Positions 9,388 through 18,453 of a stretch of 64,000 nucleotides of DNA are shown here, piece after piece. Numbering within the stretch: position 1 is the first letter of the stretch; each line of letters opens with the position of its first letter. The DNA lies in assembly GCA_029449245.1 (NCBI GenBank), contig JANATF010000003.1, positions 1,302,001-1,366,000 on the forward strand. The letters run 5' to 3'. This DNA comes from Mortierella alpina. Taxonomy: Eukaryota > Mortierellomycota > Mortierellomycetes > Mortierellales > Mortierellaceae. The position numbers and the translations under genes were made by a program. The notes below the pieces were generated by a model. The model was not told the origin of the DNA, searched no databases, and was given only the letters and a program-made list of their open reading frames with translations.

Positions 9388-9640
9388 TGATTCGTATGGT
9401 ACGACAACCGTACGAGGTTCGTATGAGGTTCGCATAGGGTTCGTATGATACGACAACTGTACGAGGTTCGTATAAGGTTCGGATCGTATGCACAGTCGGA
9501 TGATACGATGTTCGGTTTCGTATTTTTTTAGAGCAACCGCACACGATACGAACAGTTGTCGGATCGTATACAGCCTCCATTTCATACGATTATACCGGCT
9601 TCGTATCAGTTCGTACCTCGTATATCGGTTGGAGGTCCGA
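9388..9640. repeat. Degenerate tandem repeat rich in cgtatgatacgac motifs
   Basis: Two fairly clear units of about 50 bp (ttcgtatgRtacgacaac, then gtacgaggttcgtat) start near 9393 and 9441, followed by scattered shorter copies (gatacgaacagttgtcgg, ggatcgtatac) on both strands. The motif is partly palindromic (cgtatgatacg). It lies just downstream of the gag-like ORF and may be its 3' region. Confidence 0.6.
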
Positions 9641-9644
9641 AACG

Positions 9645-10268
9645 CTACTTGGCAGCTTTGATCTGCGCAGTAAGATCCTCCTGGGTGATCGCCACTCCTT
9701 TGCCCTTGTCAGGAGTGGGTTTGAGGCCTTTTGCAACGACGAAATTGTCTTTGCGCATCTTGGTGATCTGGCGTGCAGTGATGGACAACTGCGAGCGGAT
9801 GACCTGAACAAAATCAAGGATCGAGGCGCGTAGTGTCGGAACGGAGACGTTGGCGAAGACGTCTGTAGCGAACTCATCCACCGGGCGCGTGGTGAAGGCC
9901 AGTCGTTCCTGAATCTTGGCGAGAGATTTGTCGAAAGACTGGTGGGACCTGGCTTTGTCTGGCCACGGGAGATCGAGATTTGGAGCGTGATATTGCTGCT
10001 CCTGATTTTTGGGGAAGACGACGTCGTCCATGAAGATGGGATCATCGTCCTCTGCCTCTGGGGCAGTGAAAAAGTTCTTGCCGGCCATTGAGGGCACGGC
10101 TTCGATAAGTTCTTCAGGTAGAACCAAGAGTCGAGCACGGGGAGCTTCGACTTGGAGAGGGTGAGGTTTGGACTGTTGAAGAGATGAAACAGTTGCCTGG
10201 AGAGCGGCCAACTGCTCGCGAAGGGATTGAAGAGTGGAATCATTGTCGGTAGTAGAGATGTCGCTCAT
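9645..10268 (-). CDS. Gag-like / retroelement ORF1-like protein, partial element
   Basis: 207 aa. An N-terminal coiled coil (LREQLAALQATVSSLQQ) precedes a helical region (FDKSLAKIQERLAF; VPTLRASILDFVQVIRSQL) and a Lys-rich C-terminus that stops at 9645. No zinc knuckle, protease or polymerase follows, so if this is a retroelement it has lost its pol part. Assignment rests on the general gag-like layout only. A plain fungal gene is possible. Confidence 0.4.
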   Translation of the reverse strand: MSDISTTDNDSTLQSLREQLAALQATVSSLQQSKPHPLQVEAPRARLLVLPEELIEAVPSMAGKNFFTAPEAEDDDPIFMDDVVFPKNQEQQYHAPNLDLPWPDKARSHQSFDKSLAKIQERLAFTTRPVDEFATDVFANVSVPTLRASILDFVQVIRSQLSITARQITKMRKDNFVVAKGLKPTPDKGKGVAITQEDLTAQIKAAK

Positions 10269-10577
10269 TGGAAAGAAAATCGTGCTATGGATGAGTTCCG
10301 ATGAGCGACGAAAAAGAAGATAGAGATCTTTTCTGGCAGAGGGATCGCTCTTTATTTCATTTTTGTTCTTTTCGTCGGCTATTCAATAAAAGGTCACACA
10401 TACGGACATGGCACCGTAGACAATGCGAATAGACCGTCCTTTGTAGGTCATTCGGTACCATTATTATCCAGTGAGCCCAGATTCAGTGTCCCTCTTTCAT
10501 TAAAGTCTGCTTGTGTTTCCAACGGGTGGACCTTATATCCTACCATCTTCGTAGCTCAGATAGGGCGACGATATCTG
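10269..10577 (-). repeat. Possible LTR upstream of the gag-like ORF
   Basis: On the minus strand this begins TGTTACAGATATCG, contains a TATA-like ggatataagg and AATAAA-type signals, and ends just before the ORF's ATG. No second copy is in the window, so the LTR call is weak. Confidence 0.25.
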
Positions 10578-10746
10578 TAACAACACCTCCCTCTAGGTGA
10601 AGTCCTTCAGATCGTTACCAAAAGACTCCAAACTTGCTCTGCATGTTCAATGCATAATATCGCATGACACCAAGATTCTACAGGACTTTTGGAAGAGTTC
10701 TGGTGAACATGGAGCCGACTGTAGTCATGCAGACGCGTTTTTTTTG

Positions 10747-10965
10747 CATTATCCATCTAGGGCAGACGAGCCATGTCTGTGTAATCAATCTTCATTGGTT
10801 GCACTCGAGAAACTAAACTAAACTAAGAATAAAAATGAACTTGCTCGATCTCTGCACACCATCTTTCTGACCGAGCACGAAAGGAAAGAAAAGAAAAGAA
10901 AGAAATAAGCTAAACTAAAGGGAGGGTTGGGGGGCACAGACATGGCTCGTCTGCTCGGATAATGG
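10747..10965. mobile_element. MITE-like inverted repeat element
   Basis: Perfect 20-bp inverted repeat (gcagacgagccatgtctgtg at 10762-10781; complement at 10935-10954) extended outwards by cattatcc / ggataatg with a small indel. About 220 bp long, no coding capacity. No clear target duplication. Confidence 0.55.
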
Positions 10966-10989
10966 ACGTAAGACTTCCTTCGTCGTCTT

Positions 10990-11258
10990 CGTAGGGATTA
11001 CGGTCGACAGAAATATTTTTAGTCGACTCCTGGGTCGTTGCAGTCGACTGCCAGCCGGCTCGGAGTTTACGCTCAACACTGTACTTTTGCTGGGCTCATA
11101 TTTGCTATGGCTCTGCGGCGGGGCTGGGTTTGTGGGCGACAGGGGATCCAGAGCTTCTGAACCCGGTGCATATCCGGCAGCCGACTGGGAAAAACTGCTG
11201 CGACCGACTGGTTAATTTTTTTTAGTCGGCTGAAAACCAGCCGACCGTAAAGCCTACG
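10990..11258. mobile_element. MITE-like element with degenerate TIRs
   Basis: The left end cgtagggattacggtcgac pairs with the right end ccgaccgtaaagcctacg (about 15 of 19 positions). The interior repeats the cagtcgactg / cagccgactg motif several times on both strands. Boundaries are approximate. Confidence 0.45.
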
Positions 11259-11270
11259 TCTTCGTAACCC

Positions 11271-11345
11271 AAAGGATGTGGTTTTCTCATTCTAGGAGCA
11301 GATGAACATGGGATGGATCCTCAGTTTCTCTGACTTCACTTGCAC
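11271..11345. repeat. 75-bp direct repeat, left copy
   Basis: Matches 12437-12511 with one mismatch (core aaaggatgtggttttctc to cttcacttgcac). The pair brackets about 1.1 kb of foreign DNA (Fanzor tail, MITE and unidentified sequence) upstream of the secreted-protein gene. Confidence 0.9.
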
Positions 11346-11480
11346 ACACCAGCGCAATTCCTGGACCCACCTACATGTCGCCCACATCCATGTGCCGATG
11401 CGAGGGCAACCCCCGACAGCGTCGAATTTAGTTTGGTAAGTGCCATTATATCGTTCAAAAATGAACTAATTTTTGTGTTG
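11346..11480 (+). pseudogene. Fanzor 3'-end fragment, copy E
   Basis: The first 90 bp are about 85% identical to 22217-22312, the last codons and splice-donor-like GTAAGT of Fanzor copy C (shared core gatgcgagggcaaccccc and gacagcgtcg). The reading frame is shifted, so no function remains. It starts exactly at the edge of the 75-bp direct repeat. Confidence 0.7.
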
Positions 11481-11491
11481 TTTAGGGTTTA

Positions 11492-11763
11492 TTGTGCCTT
11501 TCACATAAAAATGCCAACTCTGTCACTAAATTTCAAAATTGATGTGAATAGAGCAGACACATTTTCACCACCCTAGAGCCATTTTCAACGACTTAACACT
11601 GTCAGTCATTCCACTCTTTTAACAAAACCAACATCCAGAATTGATAAGTTCGTTGTGTTTCTAGCCCTTTTTTCGTCTAGAGAAGCAATGAGTTGATCAA
11701 TTCTGCTTCGACGATATCACCAAATCTGAAAATTACTCAGATGTTTTTGTATGAAAGGCACAA
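11492..11763. mobile_element. 272-bp MITE with TA target duplication (Tc1/mariner-like)
   Basis: Terminal inverted repeats ttgtgcctttcacataaaaa / tttttgtatgaaaggcacaa (18 of 20 match) flanked by TA at 11490-11491 and 11764-11765. No ORF. TA duplication with short TIRs is typical of Tc1/mariner-derived MITEs. Confidence 0.7.
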
Positions 11764-12436
11764 TAGGTACTACAGACTAGCTGCTTGCCACTATACACGG
11801 CAGACGTAACCCGCAGCAGTGAGAGTGAGATGATACTTCTCCTTGTGAATCGAACCGCCCTCCTATCTGCGACAATACGTCCTCTACTGGACAATCCCCT
11901 CGATTAGTTTCTGTATGTAAATCAAAAAAGGAACACTCTGGAAAATATAACCGGAATTGAAGTAACGAGACAAGAGCGGGATCTGTTTATTCGCCAGGAA
12001 CCGGAATCTAAATAGGTTCGGTTCCTGGGGCTCTGTCCAGCTACTATTGTCATGTGATCTGGCCAATACGGTGCACACTCCTATTCCAAGTTGGACGTAC
12101 GCACAGCCCTTTTCACACCCTTTTTCAAAATGGACATTGGACACTACCTCCGCCTCAAAAAAACAACGCATGCAATGACTGGAAAGCCCCTCTCGTCCCT
12201 ATTACTGACTAGTCCAATCAAGAATACAGTGGCCTCTTGACATAGCGTCTGAGACCACTCAGACCAGGCCCATCCATCATAACGGCGCCCTCACTTCATG
12301 CCTCTTTTGCGCTCCTAGATTCCACAGGCAGTATAGTATTAGAATCACCCTTTAAAACATCCCACTCCTCGCTAATTCGCCGAGGATATAGATTTATTCC
12401 TTTCCTCCTTTATTTAATTTACCTTAACTTACCTGC
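11764..12436. other. Non-coding interval, no gene recognised
   Basis: Contains only a chance open frame (11884-12171, minus) with no family likeness. It belongs to the segment enclosed by the 75-bp direct repeats and ends at the right copy. Confidence 0.5.
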
Positions 12437-12511
12437 AAAGGATGTGGTTTTCTCATTCTAGGAGCAGATGAACATGGGATGGATCCTCTGTTTCTCTGAC
12501 TTCACTTGCAC
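12437..12511. repeat. 75-bp direct repeat, right copy
   Basis: Second copy of 11271-11345. It lies about 290 bp upstream of the start codon of the Cys-rich protein gene and is probably the original copy within its promoter region, since the sequence continues naturally into that promoter. Confidence 0.9.
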
Positions 12512-12801
12512 TTTGAGTGACCCTTTCTCCTCTTTTTCTTCTTACGGTGTAGTCTCTGATGGACATGCTCGATTTACATAGTATGCACCCTTGCAGTATC
12601 GACCGGAATAGCGCCGACGATGATAATCGATGGGCCCGAAAGCATTTTCATCATCAGTATTTAAACCTTGAGAATCTCCTCCTGAAGGTCCCGTTTCTTG
12701 TCTTCTTTAGCTCTTCCTACCTGCCTTTCCTTCCTCAAAGCTTTCGTCGACTAGATCTTCACAGTCTCCCTTAAAAGTTTCGACGCTTCACTTTCACCAA
12801 C

Positions 12802-13614
12802 ATGAGGAACCTGCTCACTGTTCTGTTGATCTCAACCTTGGCCATCGCCTCCTCGGTCGCCGCACAAGGGATCCCACAGGCTAAAGTCGCTGTCGATGCC
12901 CCCGCGCCGTCGGTACCAAGCGAGGAGACAACTGTGGATGAAGCCCTTTGGAACAAAAAAAAGCATCACCATCACAAGCAGTGCGCGACCATCACACTTG
13001 ACGATCCCCAGTGCGTGCTCCACTGCAAGATCAAGTGCGGCCCTAGCGAGGCGTGCGATTACGCGTGCAAAGATGAGTGCAGACACAAGTGCGAGGACGC
13101 TTGCGAGTCCGGCGAGGACAAGTGCCAGGACAAATGCAGGAACGACCAGTGCATCCCGATCTGTTTGAACAACAATGGCACCTGCTATCAGCAGTGCGAG
13201 ACCGACGCGAAGGCGTGTGAAGAACCCTGCCTCAAGGAAGACGAGACATGCATAGCAGCGTGCCAGGCGGTCTTCGGCGCTGTGCCTTTTGGAGCTTGCA
13301 ATTCGATTTGCCACGTCCAACCTAAGAACTGCGTAAAACATTGCGAATCGTTTTTCGACGACACTATCCCAGGCGCTTGCGAAACATTGTGTAAGCAGAC
13401 TCCGAGCGGAGGGTGCCAGTGCGACGATTGCGAGATCAATTGCAAGAAGGCGTGCGATACCTGCGAAGGGGCATGCGAGCAGGCGTGCGAGGATGCCGAA
13501 AACCACTGCGATGACGCGTGCAAGTATGGTGGGGAGTTCTGCAAGAAGAAGTGCCAGTACACTTGGCCGTGGCCTGCCAACGCTGGCTCCGACGCTGCCT
13601 CCGAAGCCGTCTGA
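12802..13614 (+). CDS. Secreted Cys-rich protein (270 aa)
   Basis: Single exon. The N-terminus MRNLLTVLLISTLAIASSVAAQ is a typical signal peptide. After a His/Lys stretch (KKKHHHHK) the mature part carries about 50 Cys in spaced CxxxC patterns (CDYACKDECRHKCEDACE; CDTCEGACEQACEDAENHC), mostly acidic. No named domain is recognised. The spacing suggests many disulfides or metal binding. Codon use is normal and the start is supported by the signal peptide. The large antisense frames are shadows of this biased composition. A pyrimidine-rich leader precedes the ATG. Confidence 0.9.
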   Translation: MRNLLTVLLISTLAIASSVAAQGIPQAKVAVDAPAPSVPSEETTVDEALWNKKKHHHHKQCATITLDDPQCVLHCKIKCGPSEACDYACKDECRHKCEDACESGEDKCQDKCRNDQCIPICLNNNGTCYQQCETDAKACEEPCLKEDETCIAACQAVFGAVPFGACNSICHVQPKNCVKHCESFFDDTIPGACETLCKQTPSGGCQCDDCEINCKKACDTCEGACEQACEDAENHCDDACKYGGEFCKKKCQYTWPWPANAGSDAASEAV

Positions 13615-13990
13615 AAAATCGTAGCTGAAGAGTATTGGTAATGGTACCAGCAAGTCGATAAGAGATGAAGAAGGCTGAGAAGAGTGTGAGACGCTGACAG
13701 GCATAGATAGGATGCTGGCTCTCGAGTTGACTGTACGCAATATAGACTGGCCTTAGTCAAATATCACAAACTAGACATAGCGCGTGAAATATATTGTTGA
13801 AAGCGTCAAGATTGGATAAAGTGAGAAAGAGATGCGGGTCCACACCACACATCGTGAGCTTTTATTTAGGACGCCTAGCACTGCGATTAGAAATGCGTAC
13901 GGCTGATGACTATTGACCCGCGTCGCCCGCACTTGGCTTATACGAGCTCGAACTAGTTTACGATCACGATATGTAACAAGTCCGAGGTCA
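13615..13990. other. Intergenic stretch, no gene seen
   Basis: Presumed 3' untranslated region of the Cys-rich gene, then AT-rich spacer up to the decayed Fanzor. No repeats or RNA gene recognised. Confidence 0.5.
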
Positions 13991-16404
13991 TGAATGTTAA
14001 TTCAATGACCTTGTCTGCACCTCGCAAGAAGACCAAAAAGACGCAGAGCGAAAAGCCAAGACATTGTACAACCCCTCATCGAGGCGCGTAAGGCCGGTCC
14101 AGCCCGAGACTACCGCAGAGACCACGCCAGGAGGAAGGCTGCGCATGCTAAAGCCGGCGACAGTTATTGATCAGGTCCTGGCGAAGGAATTCTCTACCGT
14201 CTCTCTGGACTGCGGGACGCTGGCCGCACAAGTCACAGCAGCCATTCAGCAAAATGAGGTCGGGCGTGAAGAAGACAGGGCGAGCCTGGCCAAAACGGTT
14301 GTTTCGGTGATACAAGAAATGGTCTATATCGGTAACGAGGCCATGAGATGCGTTCACCAGGCCTTTGCTTGCTATTTTGCGGACGTGATCACGGTACACT
14401 CTCACCCTTCGATGTGTGCAAGCGCCAGGAAAAATTCGGCCAGTTCTCCAAGTTCAGAAACACCTTTTTCCGCCAACCGCCTTCAAGTTGCTTTCGCTGG
14501 CACGATGACGAGGATCGTATGAAATGAGAGAGACCTCGCAAGGAAACCGAAGCAAAAGCGTGCATCATGGAGGTTCTTAGTGTAAATAGCCAATAAGACC
14601 GTCCCTAACCTCAAGCCCTCTCTGACTGGAGGTCTTACTCACTTCTTTGAGCAGTGCGGTGTTCGCCTCGCCGACCAGTTTCGGTACCATTTTCCTACGG
14701 AACACTGCCGAGCTCGTCCAGCGCCTTAAAGTCGAGAACCCAGCGTGGGTGACAGGAGAGGGCAAGGCGGCCGTAATTGCTTCTATCAACCTCAAGCAGG
14801 GGACCTCATCAAAGCACGACCAGCCATCGCTTTTCTGGCCCCATAATTTGCACTTGCTATCCTCTAAGCAAATGGCGCTTTCTACCCGAGCCAGGATTTA
14901 CCGACAAATTCATGAGCATTACCGAGCTACACCCGGTTAGTGCACTCTACGCCAACAAGGACTGCACGCAAATCTTTGAAAAACAAAACAGGAAGCTGAT
15001 GACCGCCTTGCCAGTCATCCTGGAGATTGGACATACTGTCTATTTTTCAGCAACAGACTGCAATACCGCAAATGCTCTGTACCCATGGCGCGGGACAGAA
15101 AAGTGGCAGTCACAGCCAGTATTCCGCTCTTTTACCTGCGTGGAAGGGACCTCAAGACCAACGAATGCTCAGTAAAGGCACTGCAGGGCAACAAACACGT
15201 CGATGCCAGGAAAAGATTCAAGGAACTATTGCAGAGTCATATCGGGGACGCCCACACGTATAAGGGGATGCTGGATGAAGGGAGCAGCACCATAAGGTTA
15301 ATACGTCCTGACAGGACTATTGTCACAAACGGGCACGAGCTCAAGGTGCTCGCATACGGACTCACGAAAACAAATACCCCATTGACTCCCCCTCAAATAC
15401 ACCCGAGCCAAGCTGGACGATGCGCGTCAAATCTTGGCCCCCGGCCAACCCATGGAGGCTATGCTGCTCGATCCAGACTACGTGATAGTGGGCATCGACC
15501 CTGGCGGATTCAGTACAGCCACGGCCACGGTTATTGACACGTGAACCCAGCGCAATTCAAGAACGTCACTATAAGCCAGGAAGCACAGATACACTGCACA
15601 AATTTTTTCATGAAGGGTCTGCACAAGGCAACGTTCGAGATGCAACTCTTGGATGAGGTACAAGCAAGGTCCTGGAATATCGAGGAACTCGAAAACACGA
15701 TTGTACCCATTAGTTGCTCAATCGGATTGATCAACACCTTGGTCCCTCATGGAGACAGTTCGGGAAGTCAGTGCTGGACCATGTGCATTCTTTGCTGCTT
15801 GTTCAGGAGCAGTTGAGGTCATTTTACAGCTCACGCGTGTCCAAAATCAAGAGTTATCACCGCAGAACGGCTGCAAAGCAACGCGGAGCAAGGCCGTGGA
15901 TCGTATAATCAGCGCATCAGGACTGACTGAGAAATAGGACGACAGCAAGGGGCCGCGGCCAGTCTTTGTGGTGTGCGCTGGACTCAAACAAAGGGCTACA
16001 TAGTACTGCACCAGCAATTTGTGAGCCACTTAAAAAAAAGTGGTATGCATTTTCATCATGAGGCATGACAATCCTTGAGCGTTCAAGTCGCCATTACTAA
16101 CACGGCACTTTATCCAACGCAAGCCCAAGGCCGAACATGCTTGTTGTCTACGTGGATGAGTTCCGTACGTCCAAGATCTATTGCCAGTGCGAGTCTGTGT
16201 GCAAAGAGCAAGAACGCAGTCTCCAGTGTTCTGGCTGCGGATATGAGCGGGACAGTGACCACAACGCCACCACCAATATGGCCCGGGCTGTCCTCATGCT
16301 CATCGAGGAGGGAGTCTGGCCCGATGTGCTGTGCCGAGACTTTGGTCCCGAGTCTCGCACCTTCTTATCAACACATTAAGCGCCACTCTGGGGTGGCCGC
16401 ATAG
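13991..16404 (+). pseudogene. Near full-length Fanzor (TnpB-like) nuclease gene, decayed, copy B
   Basis: Pieces of one protein appear in order in all three forward frames. First comes a basic N-terminus (PRKKTKKTQSEKPR), then IDQVLAKEFSTVSLDCG (about 14166), a middle part (15085-15380, GLTKTNTP), and RuvC-I YVIVGIDPGGFSTATATV (about 15478). A helix with SFYSSRVSKIKSYHRRTAAK follows, then the zinc ribbon VDEFRTSKIYCQCESVC with CSGCGYERDSDHNATTNMAR (16150-16290), which holds the RuvC-III Asp. Frame changes near 14060, 14900, 15470, 15540 and later abolish expression; some may be introns, but not all have splice sites. The C-terminal 80 codons are closely related to copy A. Confidence 0.85.
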
Positions 16405-16499
16405 CTGGCTTGCCCAGCAATTTTGGTAGAAAGTTGAAGCGACTCCTCTTCTTCCATTTTCCTGCAGGATATGCACTTATAGAGCGCTAATTCTTCTTT

Positions 16500-17245
16500 T
16501 TATGTGCGAGTAGGACCAATACTATAAACAACGCTCTTCAGAGATCTGTAGCCAAAATGTAGGACAACCAGCCAGAAGAACGCAAAGGTTGTCGTAATGA
16601 GTATGACCCCGAGGGTGAACAGCAGAACAGCTCCTGCGATGCTGACAATGATTGATTGCAACACGATCACCACCAGGGCTACAGTACCAACCAGTATGCC
16701 CAGGGATGCTCCGGTAACGCAGGCAAAGATGACGATAGGCGCAACCGAAAACAGGATCAAAGAGGACAGGAGAATCTATGGAGAGGGCTTGTTAGACGCG
16801 ACGACTAAATGCTAACTAGTATAACGCCTGTGATATTGTAATCTTCATAACCTTACCATCGGTAAAGGATGGGCTTGGGAGTATATGGCATACCGTTGCC
16901 CAGCACGAAGAATGACCGCATTCAGCCTTGTAAAGGCAGCAAGACGAAATAGTTAGCGAGGACAAATATGTGCCTTTCTTGCTTTTTTACAAAGACCTAC
17001 TTATTACGTAGAGGCCGCGAGTCGGAAACAGCTTTCAGTATGAACGCCACGACTACTTGGCGGATATTCAGAAGAGATGGCGAGCGGTCCTTGGCATCTT
17101 CACCATCCCTTTCATCGTTGTCACCACGGTCCGCTCCCGACGAACCAGAACCAGCGTCGCCCTGGCTTTCGAACGCAAACGCTGTGTGGGGCTCCGCTTG
17201 GCCCGGCTGGGAAGATGAGCTCTTTGGGTCCACCTGCTGAGTCAT
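16500..17245 (-). CDS. Promethin/LDAF1-like small membrane protein
   Basis: Three exons, phases consistent: 17245-17001, 16926-16857, 16775-16500 (196 aa). A hydrophilic, Ser/Asp/Gly-rich N-terminus (MTQQVDPKSSSSQ) is followed by RAGQRYAIYSQAHPLPM and two long hydrophobic segments (ILFSVAPIVIFACVTGASLG; VLLFTLGVILITTTFAFFWL). The length and paired hydrophobic hairpins with Gly spacing resemble promethin-domain proteins, which partner seipin in lipid-droplet formation; the family call is moderate. The ATG at 17245 is chosen because it is followed directly by the soluble leader. It lies back to back with nothing recognisable on its 5' side. Confidence 0.65.
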
Positions 17246-17349
17246 GTTGCAATGTGTACGAATCGAGAGGAAGAGAGAGGATGTCGTGGAATCAGTTTGC
17301 GTGAATGGATGAGCTTTGGAGAGGTACGTTTGCATTGTCAACAGCAAAA

Positions 17350-18453
17350 TTTAAAAAGGGGATCCGAGCGCATGGGAGTTTGTCATAGAATTGCACGTGT
17401 GCCGGCGTCGCCAACGCCAACTCTTGTCCTTGCTGTTGGAGATCTTGGGCCTAGAGTTCCTTCCCTCTCTATGTTCTCCCTGTTGTCCTTGTCTTTCGCA
17501 CCTTTGATCTCTGCCATGGAGATGCTCGTCAGCGGATCATTCCACGTCTGCTAACCCTTGTCACCCAGCCCCAGCCCAAGGAGCTGCTGTAAAATCGCCA
17601 GCTCTGCAATGATCACTCTTCACACGCGCTTGCACACTCGTGCTTATTTAATGACACCTCACTCACACCCGTTGGCATACTGTGCCGTACCATTTCCAAC
17701 GTCAATAAATATCTCCAGCAATAGGCATTGGTGATTCTCCTAGTACATCCACCCTTACGTAACCTGTGAAGGTAGAGGTATGATAATTGACTGGACCAAG
17801 CTTGAGGTCTGGACGAGACCTTCCTCAGTAGCCCCATTCTTGTCAATGGAGCGAACAAGTCCACATCCATCATCAACGATTCGTTGTTCACTGCACTGAT
17901 GAGTTCGGGTGGCCCCAACTAGGAAACTTCCTGAGGTCTCCACAAGACATCCCGTGCTATCCACGACAAGGTAGCCGCTGTTTTTGCCCTATACTTATTC
18001 TAATATCCTCGCCTCCCCCCTGGCGTTCCTGTACGCCTGTCGTAGATCCCAAGGAGGCATCAACGAATACCGACACGCCCTCACATGTCGCGCACAATCC
18101 CTCATATTAAAGGTCGGCAGCGTTTTAGGTCATGAAATCCCACCCTCACTACCAACATCACCATATCTGCCCCAGCCAACACGAACACAAGACTCCTCAC
18201 TCCACCTCTAGTCATCCTGGTTTTGACCTCCCTATGGCTGGTGAGAGTCCGAAGACATGGGTACAATGCCATGACTCTGAGGTTGAACCCACACTCCTAG
18301 TGTCCGAATCCTTGGGCAAGAAACACAAGGTCCACCCCAATGGCGTTACATCACTGCAGATACCTGACCGTCCAATACCCGATTGTCGGAAAAGCATAGG
18401 CTTCCTCTGCCGCTGACCTGACCAAGTTCTTTTCTGCTCAGTACCTCAGTGTT
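17350..18453. other. Interval without a recognised gene
   Basis: Contains several short open frames on both strands (for example 17755-17964 and 18212-18397, minus) that resemble no family I know and do not join through clear splice sites. It ends in a run of 18 T (about 18465-18482), which could be the tail of a lost retroelement copy. Confidence 0.4.

Noticed and set aside
12832-13740. 302-codon open frame antisense to the Cys-rich gene
   Set aside because: It is a by-product of Cys/Asp/Lys-biased codons on the other strand; the sense ORF has a signal peptide and regular Cys spacing.
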